Of a stretch of 64,000 nucleotides of DNA, positions 36,857 to 50,202 are shown one piece after another (positions within the stretch are counted from its first letter, which is position 1; every line of letters starts with the position of its first letter). The stretch is from Camarhynchus parvulus (taxonomy: Eukaryota; Chordata; Aves; Passeriformes; Thraupidae): positions 20,879,733 to 20,943,732 of the forward strand of contig NC_044574.1 of assembly GCF_901933205.1 (NCBI RefSeq), written 5' to 3'. Position numbers and translations under genes: made by a program. The notes beneath the pieces are model-generated. The model saw only the letters and a program-made list of their open reading frames with translations, was not told the DNA's origin and did not search any database.

Positions 36857-38185
36857 CTTGGTAGAAATTCAGTAAGGACAGTGGTTTCCACTTAGTCTAA
36901 TTGGCTGCAGTGAGGACATGTTAGCTGTACTTTTAAAGTCTTGAAATTCTGAGGGAACTGGATGCTACTTCCTCAGTAGATGCTCTGCAAAATGCAGGAT
37001 GAGAGAATCTGAAAGTGGCAGTGACTGCTGTGTTTTACGGTGAGTTCAATAGTTGGTATTTGACACCCAGGTTTTATATACCAGATACATCTTTGGAAAC
37101 TAGAATAACAGGGGACCTAGATTGTGTCACTTCTCTTTGACATAAATTCTGAATTCAAGTAGAAAAAATTCTGTGAATTAATGGATATAGGGTCTGATGT
37201 CCAGGATTAAGTCAAGATGGAGACAAGTGCCAAGCTTGAAAGTGTTCTGCAAACCAGTTTCTGGAAAGCATAGATAAATGTTTTCTAGTAAAAAGAAACT
37301 AAAAGCCACCACAAATAAAACATCAGCTCTTACCCCCATAACTAACTAAAACCAAAAGAAAACCAGAACAAAATTCCTAGCCTGTATTTCACTCTCTTAT
37401 TTTTTCTATTATTTAATAAAATATATGTATTTAGAAAATACATCACTATCTCATTCATTTCATGAAACTTTTAAGATACTCTCCAGGAGCTTGGAATGCA
37501 TTTTTCAGTCATTGCAGCAACGTTTGAAATAGTGCTTTATCACTGGCTTTATTATTTTTTTCTTGTAAACACTAGACACACTGCTAAATCTCTTTCTAAA
37601 TCCAGGAAGAAAAAAGGAATATAGTTTTTTCTGCTGTCTTTGAAAATTCAGGTCAAAGTTTTCTGACAAATAGATTTTCTTGAAGGATATACAGTTAAGA
37701 TCAATATAGCATCATTAAAAAATAGATTTCTGCTGAGTCATCTGAAAGAAGCTTAGTAGTCTTTGTTTTTAGCAAACACAATTATAGGGTCTGGACATAC
37801 TCAGTGATCTGTAAAGGTTAATATCTGTGCATAAAAGTGATGTGCTGGGTTTCTTTTGTCTATTCCCCTACATGTTAACAGGAATTTTCAAATATAATCG
37901 AATATTTCAACTTAATATAAACTAATACTGACTGTAAACTTTTACTTGGGGGTCGATGGATGGACACCTAATGATTTTTATAAGCTACTTCAGGTTCCTT
38001 TGGATGTCCTTATGACACAAATCTTCAAAGTTGAATCCCTTCAGGGAAAGTTTTCAAAGGTGTTTTATTTTTTTTAACAGCTATGACAACATTTTTGTAA
38101 ATGGCTACATACTAGCTGTCTGTCTGGATATTCAGATAATACCACCTTATTTAACCAGAGCAGAAAAATTCAAAATATATAAATA

Positions 38186-38235
38186 TACACACACACATTT
38201 GTATATACGTGTGTACATATATGTATGTGTGTGTA
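38186..38235. repeat. CA/TG inverted microsatellite
   Basis: A (CA)n run at 38186-38197 is mirrored by a (TG)n run at 38226-38235, with a TA/GT-rich centre. The outermost ten bases TACACACACA and TGTGTGTGTA are exact complements, so the tract can fold into a hairpin. Confidence 0.75.
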
Positions 38236-40054
38236 ATAAAGCATATTTTTTATCTGTATTTTATATAGATACATTAAGCAATAACATATGTACCATTTAT
38301 TTTTTTAAGGATCAATTCCTCTTTTGATTTGTTCACATGCTTCCACATGTCCACCTGTACAACCTAGAAAAGAAATCCAGGAAAAAACCCATCAAACCAA
38401 GACTACCACACCTGCCTCACTCCCCTGAAAAAAAGCTGAACCCAAATCAAAATAAAAACCCCTAAATTCTTCTCCTTGGAACTAATATGCGCTAAAGGAA
38501 CAAATAATTATTATTTCAGATATCTGAAAAGAAAGCTTCCTGAAGTCAACTGATGCTTTTCCCCCTCTGCCTAAAGAGTGCATTATGTGAAAAAATGAGT
38601 TTTTAATAATCAGAAACTGTTGTTACTAGAATTAAGATGATGTAGGAAAAACGCTGTTCTAAAGAATTCTTGGAGGAACACTACCATTGCTATTGAAAAC
38701 TGCATGGCTTAAAATGTGTTATGAACAACTTATTAATGAATTTACCTCCCTTGTTAGGGATATTAAAGCTAACTGACATACTAGTATTTTCATAAAGACA
38801 AAAAGATATTCCCTGCACAAAACTGAAAAGTGCTGTAAGAAAAATACTTCTTCAGGCTACCTGAAGTAACAGTGTCTTTGCTTCTATGAAAAAAAGGGAG
38901 TGAAATAATAGATAGCCCCCAAAAATCATAAAATCTGTAGAAAGAAAAAAAAGATTGAAAGATTCTTGTTTCATGAGAGAAACTTGTAAAAATCAGTGTG
39001 AAGAGAAGGTACGATGCTGTGAAAATTTTGTAGTATATTTTATACATACACTTCTCAAATTTAATTATTTTGCAAATTTGAGTACAATTTAGTAGAACTA
39101 CTTTTATTCTTATACCCCTGTAGGGCCATTATCATTGATTGAAAGAAAACCAAATTTATTTTGCCATTAAATATATGTAATGCAAATAAGTTATCATCTT
39201 ATTTTAGTATTGACTCTTTAGTTAGGCTGTAGAGTGGCTGTCATATCCCAAATGGCATTATTTGATGTGCAGTCTATAATCTTTATTGAGTGGAAACCAT
39301 CATCAATCTTGGGTCAGTTTGGGATCTTTGCATGAGAACTTGTTGAGTAGGATAAATGAGACCTAACCCCAACACTAGAACATTTTTTTGGTGGGAGAAT
39401 CTATTTACTATTCCAGCAATCAAGAAATGTCTTTTCTCTGAAGGTGTGATTTGATGCAGTGAGTAAGACAAAGTAGGCACTTAGCAGACTAAACTGACAG
39501 TGAATTCTTAGTATTGGCATTTTATTAGCATAGGTGAATTCTTGAGTTTAGCATTCCAGTCTTTTTCAAATCTGGAGGAAAGGTGTAATAGTCAGAGATA
39601 GTACCATCAAAGAGAAGAAAACATTTAGGTTCTACATAAAATCTAGCACAAACTCCAAGGAATAACTGAGCTGAAGAATACTCTCTCAATAGAAAGTGAA
39701 ACATTCATGACCTGGGTTTTTAAAATCTAGGCTTGATCAGTTATATTTATTGTACAGATAGTGACTCATTTTGGCAAGGCCAGAGACAGATGACTTATAT
39801 AGATCCTGTTCAGCTTTAATATCTATTAAAGCTTGAATGCATTCCAGGAATGAACTGACTAGGTTCAATAGCTAGTGAGGTTCAATAGCTCCCAACATGG
39901 AAGCACCTGCCTACCTTGCTACGTCAATTCAAACTAATTTACAAATCTGTTACTCACAAAGTTGCTGATTACATGAGCTAATTCATTCTTTTTTTTTTCT
40001 GAAAGAGGAAGTCTGACAAAAACAATGTGAAAAATATGTGCAGAGGTACATAAT

Positions 40055-40118
40055 GAAATTAAAGTATTAGGAGTACTGCACTGCTAGAAATTAAAGTTTC
40101 AGGAGTACTGCAGTGCTA
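40055..40118. repeat. 32-bp tandem duplication
   Basis: Two adjacent 32-bp copies begin GAAATTAAAGT and end GTACTGCA/GTGCTA. Only a few substitutions separate them, so the duplication is fairly recent. Confidence 0.9.
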
Positions 40119-40604
40119 GCATGTTTCCCATCTGTTCCTTGTGTGCACGTGCAGCTTTTTGCTAATACAGTCACTAGAAGGAAGGGAGACCTTGTATATT
40201 AAAATAGAACTATTTTTTGTCAAAAAAAATGTTAATGAGATTTCCAACCAGTTTTTTTTAAGGCTTGTATGTTTTTATTTTTTAAAAGCAGTTCTGGAAC
40301 AGGCATGCTAGCATTAGTGGATATTAGTCTCCAATATGAAGACTGGGTTAAAATGAATGACCAAGTCTTGGAGACTGTCCCAAAAACCTTTTACCTTTAA
40401 AAGGCCAAATAAGCAGGAAAATCAGGCATCTTCTAGGTATGCAAAATCTAGGTAACGTTACAGGGTGGTCTACTTTTTATTACTGATCTTTTAGATGGTG
40501 GCAAAAGGGTTTATAGAAGGGTGTAAATGAAAATAGTCTGATCTGTTTAGGTAAACTCTGGAACTGTTTTTCCTTCCATAAGAAATTAAATAGGAGATGA
40601 TCAT

Positions 40605-41161
40605 TGTGATTACCCCTCTACTCAGCTTTCATGAGACCCCACCTGGAATACTGCATACAGTTCTGGTGCTCCAGCATAAAAAGGGCACAGAACTTGGAGC
40701 AAGTTGCAGCAAGAGGGGAACCATGAAGTTGAGAAGGGGAGTAGAGCACCTCCCCTATGAAGACAGGCTGAGAAAGTTGGGGCTGTTCAACCTGGAGAAG
40801 AGCAGTGGATACCTCATAGCAACATTTCGGTGTCTGAAGGGAGCCTACAGGGAAGCTGGAGAGCGTCCCTTCATCAGGAACTGCAGTGATAGGTCAGGGA
40901 GTAATGGGCTCAAACTGAAAGAGGGGAAATTCAGTTTAGATATATGGGAGAAATTATTCACTCTGAGAGTGGTGAGACCCTGGAATAGATTGCGCAGAGA
41001 AGTTGTGAATGCTCCATCCCTGGCAGTGTTCAAGGCCAGGTTGGATGGAACTTTGAGCAACTCGGTGTAGTGTAACGTGCCCCTGCCCATGGCAAGGTGG
41101 TTGAAGATTGAGGATTTCCAAGGTCCTTTCCAACCCAAACCATTCTATGATTCTGTGATTT
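40605..41161 (+). mobile_element. CR1 LINE fragment with intact C-terminal frame
   Basis: The fragment covers the last third of ORF2 plus the complete 3' UTR. Motifs in order are 'RLRKLGLFNLEK' (~40769-40804), 'NGLKLKEGKFSLDI' (~40903-40944), 'RVVRPWNRL' (~40966-40992) and 'PSLAVFKARLDG' (~41014-41049). The tail is 'AACCATTCTATGATTCTGTGATT'. A single frame stays open for 157 codons (40597-41070). This is notable for a 5'-truncated copy and suggests it is younger than the others. It lacks the catalytic domain and cannot retrotranspose. Confidence 0.92.
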
Positions 41162-41310
41162 TATATTGTAAGTGTATTGGAAAAAGTTCCTTGTACAATA
41201 TTCCAAAATTTAAACTTGAATTTTTTGTAAAGACCTGCCTTTCCACTTTTTAATATAGGGGGCTTCTTCAAACAAAAGGATACATTTGGGTTGGTTTCTT
41301 TTTATTGCTG

Positions 41311-41358
41311 TTGGGTTTTTTGTTTGTTTGTTTGTTTTGTTTTGGTTTGGTTTTTTTT
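41311..41358. repeat. (GTTT)n low-complexity tract
   Basis: G/T-only sequence with several TGTT units and T runs. Confidence 0.85.
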
Positions 41359-41503
41359 AACAAGAAAACCAATATATTATTTCTTCAGTCTTCCTCCATG
41401 AAAAAACTCAATGCTTCATTTAATGAATATTTTTGTTTCTTTAAATTGTGTTCCTCATTAAAAGAGACTGAAAAGTACTAATTATATTAATTGCTTCAAA
41501 AAG

Positions 41504-41541
41504 TGATAATACTAGAGTTTAAAAAGATAATACTAGAGTTA
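41504..41541. repeat. Short direct repeat
   Basis: GATAATACTAGAGTT occurs twice, separated by a short A-rich spacer (TAAAAA). Confidence 0.85.
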
Positions 41542-44500
41542 AAATTACAGTGACTGACATATTTTAAATGGTGATCACCTGCATGCATAGTTAGATCACA
41601 AACTGTCAAAAGGAAGATCACACCAGTTGATAAGAATAACACAAAGCATGGGAAATATCAGTGTTATGCAATCATAAATATGAACGATTTTCAGATTTTT
41701 AAGTTATAAACACTTGAATTCATTATAAAATCAGATACTGCTGAGGGAAAATGTGAAAACACCTGTAAATACTGTCCAGAGCTCTTCTTATAATGGAGTA
41801 CAGAGCACTGGATACAGTTTTGAATCTCAGCCACCATTGTACCAAACCGGCAAAAACTATACACTTTCATCTTTCAATAATCCCCCCTTCAGTTATTGAT
41901 GTGAGTTCTGGTGTATGTACTGTACCAGGACTTCTACAAAATCATGCCACCTATTTTTGATTAATTACAATACCCAGTACTACTTATATTTATGTATATT
42001 TTATATATAAAATGTGTGCTATTCTGTTGCAGAATATCAATTACCTATTGTACTTACTGATGTCACTTTTATTCTAGTCCACCAAGCAGGAATTTTACTG
42101 ATGACTTAAATGAGGCCAAATGATTTGATGCAGTGAAAAAACAGTTCTCTTTTAACAAGCTGCCAGGCCAAAGCAGAGAAATGTTACCTGATTACATTTC
42201 TGCTGTTTGCTCTATTTTATTTTACAATAGGTGTGCTTAGTGACTTTCACATACAGCTGAGGATTACTTCCTACATTTCAGCAAAGGAATAACGTTTTTT
42301 AACAATCTGTTGATCAAACTTCATATGATATGGAAAAGCATAGACAGTCTGCTTGCTTTAGGATCACCCCAGAAAAAGAAAAAAATTAATTTCTGACACA
42401 ATATAATTTTACAGAGACAGTAAAGTATAGGTCTGACAGTGAAACAAAAATGAAAGATGAGTTTACATCTTTGATGTGGTTAAAGTGTTACCGGAAGTGA
42501 GAAATCTGGGACTTCTAAATCTGCTAACAAGTTTATACTTGCCTGCATGTTATCAGCACTGTATTGAGGTAGTGTTCCTTGAAGAGCCAAGAGAAAAGGT
42601 AGTCTTGACTCCCTTCAGTCCTGAAAAATTCAGCACTGAGGATTAGCACATCAGAAAGTCAACCAAAAAGCCTGGACTGGAACAAAAATAGAGAAGGAAT
42701 CAAACAGCTAGGCTTTCATGATCATGTTTTTCTTTGATTCCTGTAATGGATATCAGCTTTTGGCTTTACCATCTGTGAGTTAGCTTGCTGACTGCTGTCA
42801 CACAGTTTTTGAGAAAGTAATTTTTTTAATGGGGTGAAAAAAGCCCAGTTAGCTCTGGCCTCTTTCCTCTCATTTTCCTAAATGAGAACTCCAAAGTTAG
42901 CATAGAGGTCAGTAACTTCTGGCAGCAGGAACAGAGAACAACACAGCAAGTAATAATTTGGACAGTAAAATATCTTCCTTTTCATGACTCTTTATGAAGG
43001 AAACATGACAGATTTTAAATCTCAATCCGGGTTTTTCTGTTTACATTATAGAATTTCTGTTATACTTTATTGGTAAAATTACCATCAGATTTTGTGAAGG
43101 AGGGATTAAAATAATTGAAGTAAACACAACCAAAAGTGACAAAACTCCATTTTTGGCATTCTTACAACTTCATAAATTAGTAGTGACTCTGCTGTGATCA
43201 GTACAAAACATGAAAATTAAAATAAGAATTAAAGCATGACTTATACCATTACACAAATATAAACCTGTAATTAGAGTAAAAGTTGTAGACCGTAATCAGT
43301 AGCAACAGTATACTTGCCATCTATACAATAAAAAAAAAAATCAGAAACATAGCACAAATACTTTACATATAAATACTTTACACAATTATCAGACACAGCC
43401 TTAGTGTACTTCTAGTTACTGGAGATGAATTCATTATATGTTTTTTTTCCATCGTATTACAAAAGTTCTGCTCAGAACATACTTACTTTGTTGCACTTTT
43501 CACCTCTAGATAACCTCCCCAGCCCCCTACTTTAACAGTATCTTTCTTCAAAGATTCTGCACACTGCTTATGCCACTCAGAATTTTAATGTGAATTTCTG
43601 AGTATATGGAGTGTTATGAAGCATTAACACTTAAACCCACTGCTAATCCCCACATGGCTTGCTTTATTCTTTTAGATCTGTATATAGTATGAGATACAGA
43701 GAACAATAAAACTGAATAAGTACCTTGGAGAGAGAGCAAGGGCCTGTGTGTGAAACAGGCTAAGTAATTATAGTGGTACTATTTGAAGAATGATAGTCAA
43801 GGCTGTTTTAAATATAGAATATTTTCTGTCAGATGATTAGCTGTAGTTAAAAAGTAGTTTGGCGTCAAAGTTTGTCTTGAGGCCTTCTGTTACCCAGGAG
43901 TTAATTTGGATACAAAGTAAATATCAAGTTTGCTTCAAGAAGCAAAGATATGTAGGTTTTCAACACATTCACATGCAATTTTCAATTAGTAACACAGTCA
44001 AAGGGTTTTAATAGCAAATGCTGTTTGCCAATCTTGTAACTCCAATATAGCCTCATGTTTACTCAATGCAGTGAAAAAAAAAAAAGCTTTTCATTCATAA
44101 TACACACGTAATATTGCTTTTCTAAAATGAAAAATAAATATATTAATAATTCAAATCTAACATGGGAAATCAAAGTACAGTCTGTTGAGGTTATTCACAC
44201 AGAAATAGCATATTTTCTTTTTCTTTTTGTTCTTTTCTTTTCTTTCTGTTCTGACATCCATATCTTCAGATTTTGTGATACAACCAGAAAATGGAGTAGC
44301 ACATTTTCATACACTCTTTGTCTTAAAGTCATAATTTTTTTAATGTTGTGGCTGCAGATCACATCACTAAGAAGAAAGAAACAGCCGCATGACATATAAA
44401 TGCACTAAGACCAAAACAAGACAAATCCTTCTCCCATTATTGTCTGGTTCTGAGTTAACATTATAATTGAAATAAATTGAAATTCTTCAGAATAAAGTGT

Positions 44501-47500
44501 GGAAAATGTTGATTTATATAACTTTTGGCATCAATGTGTAAATTAGCACACATTGTGCATATAAGCAGATATTCCTGAAATGTATTTCATAATGAACTTT
44601 TAAGATTTTCATCTCTGTTGAATGATGTGGGGTTTAGCTTGCTCAAATGAAAAAACACAATTGATTTGGCTTTGTGCAACAGAAGTACTTGCATAAATAT
44701 ATTAAAAATTATACAAACAAATGGGCATTACCTTCAATAAACACCATGTCTTAATAGCGGACATCTGTTTTATAATCTTAGTTTTAACTTGACCTTGAAA
44801 ACAAAGGAAATAATATACATAAGTCTTATAATTCCTGGAAGAAGGAGCTCCCCAGTTTAATGATGGTAAGCAGAATTTGAATAAAACACAAAGCAAACAA
44901 AAACAAAGCCGCAAAAAAAATTAATCAGCAAAGTAAAAAGGACATTTATAGAAAAGAAGCACTTTTAAATGGATAATCATAGGAAATTTGAAAGAAAACG
45001 TATAACCTAGAAAAGCTGACTTTATTGCAGTCTATTAGATATTTTTCCTTCTACATTTCTTAGTGCTTGATAAGTAACCAAGTCAAATTACTTCCATTTA
45101 AAATGGATTTGTTGCAGAGAAAAAACAAATAGTTTTAAATATGTTCATGTACACTTGAGAGCAGACATATAAGGACCAACACAAACTGCAAACGACCTTA
45201 TAACATACATCCCAAAAAGTAATGCAGAGAACAGATGAGACCAAAAAAAAAAAAAGAAGAGAAATGAATGTGGCTAGACCTTCTTTGTAGATCAGCGCTG
45301 AGCATACAGGCTTACAGTGAGCTGTCTCATTTAAGTATAAAATGTAACAGATAAATGAAGAAAAGAGTTCTGAGCAAAATATGTATAAATAATTTACATG
45401 GGCTGTTTAACTGAGCTTCTGAAAAGAAATAAAAACAAAGGAGGATGAAGTTAACTTACAGTAAGGTCACAGAAACCCAGACAAGAAGTTAGATGACATA
45501 AGATATTCCCCTGCCAGCAATGAGAGACATAACTTTTTTTAAGTATTTTTAAACCTTGTCAAAGCATAAAAGGTTAGTTAAGTTAAAGCTAGGGCCAGGA
45601 ATTAAGAAGGAGAAATCCTATTTGCAAAGGATATTTTAAGTGTATCTTAAGCTCTTGCATTTGAGGTTTTGTGTACTACCTGTTATACATGGAATAATAC
45701 AGGGTCTTGTTTATTTAATAATTCTAAGGAAAAAGTCCTTTTGCAGACCACAGGAAGAGAAACTGAAACTTCCGACCTGAAGAATGGATTATTTTAAAAA
45801 GTGAAATGTTGAAGTAAAGATATGAAAACATTCAAGACATACTTGTGTTAAAAACAAAACAAAAAATCTCTTGTATATAAGCTAGTGTATTTTATACTAC
45901 GTTGTTTTAAAAGTTACTTTAAGCTTGATCTCATAAACTTCTACAGTGACTGAGGAAGTCTTTCAGAGGTCTAGACAGTTTGGCTTTTTCCACAGATACC
46001 TTACTTGGATTTTAAATATTGAGTCAAAATTTTGTTAGTTCCTTTATGTTATAAGTCCCTACAAGCATGTTTTTTCAAGGAAAAGCAAAGACAATTCCCA
46101 TCTCCCTGTAATCCTTTTATTTGTCAGGAAAGTATTTGCTATGAGTCAAACATCTGCAATCCATCTCCACACTTTTTAGCACTAATATGTCTCATCCATT
46201 CTATAGGATAAGATCCTGCATATCTATAAAAAGACAAATACGTATGCTGTGTTTCATAGAATTACTTCTGCAACAACTCGTAAATAGATCAATTTTCTTC
46301 TACAAAATGTCCTTTTTTGCCATTGCAAATACTTACAACTAGACAACCACTACAATGTCACCTTCCCTTCTCTAACTGGACTCCCTTATGCACAGCTGAA
46401 TATACAGAACTGCGATAAGCGGTTACCTAGTTGTTGTGTAGGTAATATACCTTCCTTTTCTTCCTCCTTCTTCCAAGACACAACCTCCAGCATCACCAGC
46501 ATATTTAGCCACTGGCTTATATTGAGGAAGTGTGAGGAGTCCCCATAAGTTTTTACCTGGGATCCCATTGGAATCCAGTGGGTGAAGCTCTTTAACTTTG
46601 CATGCAACACAGTACTGCTGATTGCAGAGTAGTTTAAGTGGTTCAGTGTAGAATTACAAAAATAATTACCAAAAAGCTTAGCTCCAAACTTCTCTGCTGC
46701 TGTGATATGCTATCCTCTTCCTACAGACTGGTATTTCCTAGCAATTCACAGTCACATGTAATCATTAATGCCCCTGGTTGAATCTCAAGTCTTTAATTGG
46801 GCTGTTGAAGTGCAGACAGCTCAAGCCTCAAGTGACATTTCTTTTATGATTTTGGCATCTGCTGCAGAGATATCTGGCTGCAAAGAATGTTAAAGGACAT
46901 CCTGACAGGATCTATGTAGTTAATTCACTCAATCACAGTTATCTTCTCTTTTATAACTGTAATTACTTTTGTTCATTAAATGATTTTTTAAAAAGCAGCT
47001 GAAATTTTGTAAGCTTGAAATGAGATTCAACTTGTGAATTGGAATTTTGGTCCATGGTCTCTATTTAAAGTTATATAGTGTACAACAAAAAATGACACAA
47101 TATGCAAACTCTCAGAAGGAAATGAAGAATTTTCCAGCTTTCCCACTTTCTAGATATATGGGGATAAACATCTACTTATGAAGGGACACTTCTTTGATAA
47201 CTCCCATATTTAATTACTCTACTGAATAGAGATACTGAATTTCTATAGAATGGATAATTAATTAATTAAGATCATGGTTTCTGAAGTTATTAAATGTTTG
47301 CTAGACTAGGATCTGACTTATCTTCCTTTACTGAAGCATGCTTATTCTAACTGATTGACATATCTCTTCAACTTGCAAGTTCCTGGAATTTTACTGTCAT
47401 ATTATCCAAGCGAATCTAGAGGTAATGGCAGAAATTCCACCTGTAGGAGGAGGAAAAAATTGCAGGTAAGTCTGCATTCCTGTTAATTTATGCATGTTTT

Positions 47501-49674
47501 CTGGAAAGCTGTTCGGAAAATATGTGCTGACAATCATGTTGTATCAGTCAAAAAATTCCTACTGATTCTTACATGTGTTCCAAGAGGAGGTAAAGTTCTG
47601 ATTATTGCCCAGAATGAAATAAAAAAGATGTTTGTTTGTGTTTTTTTCCAGCAAGTGGCGGTCTTTCAAAAATTAAAAGTTATTATACTTTCATTTTATC
47701 CCTGGTAGGATCTGATAAACTTAGATGACTTTAGATGTCCACCTACTACTATTTATAAGAGTACTCCTGAGCATCTGCCACATCCTGAATATCTCACAAT
47801 ATGGTTCCTTTGTTGATCTGAAAGCTCACAGTACTTCAGCACTTTCCAGATTGTTCTACTTTATCCTAATGAACAAATATCTGGCTCCCAAATTCTGTAG
47901 GTGTACAAAAGAAAGACTGAGAAATGCTTTAACCACTTTAGCTAATAATTCTTAGGGAAACTGTCAAATCACAAAATAAATTTATGACTGAGGAAGGTCT
48001 GTCTGCAATAAAATGAAAAGAAAAAAATAGATTATTACAGCCAGTATTACTTCTTAATCTCTGTTTTCTTATTACACTTAAGAGTGCACCCGTTTAGTTT
48101 AAGGAGTAAAGATTTCCAGTTCTCAAATTCATACTAATGCTAGTTATTATGTTTTAATTTTATATAATTCCTTTTGTCTTTCTGTCAAAATGGACAAAAA
48201 CTCCTTCAGCTATAATAAAAACATTGTAAGAGCCTCTACCATAAATAGCATGTGACTTACTTTTCAGGAAATGTATATGAAACTTGATGGTACTAAATTC
48301 CTTACTCTAGAAATTGAATATTTTTTCTCTTTTCCATGTGTGAGTGAATGTAGTATTAATGGTAGTCGCTAAGCTAACCTTAGTAAGCATGGCATTTTTC
48401 AGAAACTGTGCATGGACTTGTTTTTCTTTGGCCCTAATTCTGTGTCCCATATATACAGCAAGACTCAGATCCATATGCTTAGTGTTTCCTGACCTGTTTT
48501 ATGCAAATTCATTGTATTTTATAGATCAGCTTTCTAAGACACTCTGTGGGATGCTCCTGAAATGTATCTACTTATCTGGCATTTTTAGAAACTTTCTTGG
48601 TGGTAAGATACTTAGGATTTAGGTAGGTGTTTCACCTACTATATCCTAAATTAGATTTAGCTTTTATTTTATTTTCATTTTTACCAGTTAGTTCCCTTGT
48701 AATTTAAAGTTCTTTAATTTTTGCCTTCGTGCATCCCCAAGACAACATAGGACTCAATAAAGCTATTTGTTGCTATAGGCAACAGAATTGTTTTTCAATA
48801 TATTGTCAGACTGATGATATCATCTGAATTTTGATGCTTTGCTGCAATACTGTCGTTATGATTGTTGTCATGGAGGGGGATAAAAATGTTTTGACTGGTT
48901 GGCACATTGTACATTTGAGCTATCACTGTTTCTTGTACTGCTTTTTAAGATTAAAATGATAAATAAAGGACTAGTCCCATATGAGTTGATCCCTGGGGAG
49001 AGATAATCCTTCAATTTGATAAAGAATAGCCCTGTTTGGAACAATTTCCTGGGAATTTAAAATGCCAATATATTAGCAGTCACACTGTCTTTTATATCAT
49101 GAGTACATGCAAACACTATAATATTTCACAGATTTAAGTAGTGAGAATATAGGGTAAAATCATAGGATTTATTTTTAAAAGTTATTTTTGTGTAGAGTTA
49201 TCACCAGAAATATCTGTCTGAGTATTATTAATAAATATTTAAGTTACTGGAGAGAATAAATACGTGAAACTATGTCATAAAATTAAAAGGGCTATTATTG
49301 GTGTGAATTTTTTTATTGATTTTGGCCCTCAAATATTTGTTTTCTCAAATTGCAGCATCAATGACAAATATGATCAGTGATAAAACCCTAACACTATCCC
49401 CTACCTGAAAATCCTTTTCCCCTTGAGAAGGTCTCATGCATACTAGTAGAATTGGTTTTTTGTTCCTCTTTGCATGCGTTTTATCTTTTTATTTTCTCCC
49501 TGAGATGTAAATTAATGTTGCCCAATGGATGACTGTTGCTAATTGTAAAATAGAAAGTAATCACAGTACAGAAAGTTACATCGAATGTTAAATAAGTATC
49601 TCTTTTGTTGCACCAATTTAGTGAATTGCAGAGCATTAATAGTAGATCTAAAGCTAGCTTGTTGAGAAAGACGA

Positions 49675-50095
49675 AGTCAGAGAATTGTTGAGGCTGGAAA
49701 AGACTGTAAGATTGGTTGCAACTGATAGCCTAGTACTGCCATGTTCACCACTAAACCATGTCCCCAGGTGCCACATCCACATGCCTTTTGAACACTTCCA
49801 TGGATGGTTCCACCACTTCCCTGGGCAGCCTCTTCCAATGCCTTCCTTTTCAGTGAAGACATTTTCCCTTATGTTCATTCCCAACATTCTCTGGGCTAAC
49901 TTGAGACCATGTCCTCTTATTCTGTCACTTGTTGCTTGTGAGAAGAAAATGACCCCCACCTAGCTACAATCTCATCCCTCCTAAGCCTCCTCTTCTCTGG
50001 ACTGAAAATTCCCAGCTCCCTCAGTTGCTCCTCATAAGACTTGCTCCAGACTCTTCACCAGCTTTCTTGGTTTCCTCTAGACACATCCCAGTAAG
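49675..50095 (-). mobile_element. CR1 LINE 3' fragment (antisense)
   Basis: On the minus strand it runs from ORF2 C-terminal sequence to the 3' end at about 49678 ('CAGAGAATTGTTGAGG'). Blocks seen in reverse complement are 'CCACTTCCCTGGGCAGCC', 'TTTTCAGTGAAGACATTTTCCC', 'AACTTGAGACCATGTCCTCT' and 'AGCCTCCTCTTCTCTGGACT'. A minus-strand frame of 101 codons (49654-49959) retains part of the ORF2 C-terminus. A pyrimidine-rich simple repeat lies just past its 5' end. Confidence 0.9.
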
Positions 50096-50149
50096 GGTGA
50101 AGAAGGACTAGCAGGATGCCACAGGTGGCAAAGTCTTTCTACTTAAGTG

Positions 50150-50202
50150 CTCTCTCTCTCTCTCACTTCCCTTCCCTCCTTCTATTTCTTTCTCTCTCTC
50201 TA
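50150..50202. repeat. Pyrimidine-rich (CT)n tract
   Basis: Two CT runs are joined by a C/T-only stretch, next to the antisense CR1. Confidence 0.88.

Larger units (their letters stand above)
36857..40604. other. Unique non-coding sequence with simple repeats
   Basis: No gene recognised. It holds a CA/TG inverted microsatellite (38186-38235), an A/C-rich stretch at 38340-38465 and a 32-bp tandem duplication (40055-40118). Confidence 0.5.
41162..49674. other. Long unique AT-rich non-coding sequence
   Basis: This 8.5 kb has no recognised gene or transposon, the longest repeat-free stretch in the window. It includes a (GTTT)n tract (41311-41358) and a short direct repeat at 41504-41541. A mildly GC-richer patch lies around 46380-46620. 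Open frames are at most 92 codons and resemble nothing known. Confidence 0.5.

Noticed and set aside
39862..39895. GGTTCAATAGCT repeated twice, resembling a tRNA T-arm
   Set aside because: No acceptor, D-arm or anticodon arm pairing around it; only a short chance repeat.
49685..49963. 92-codon plus-strand frame
   Set aside because: Antisense to the CR1 copy that lies on the minus strand here.
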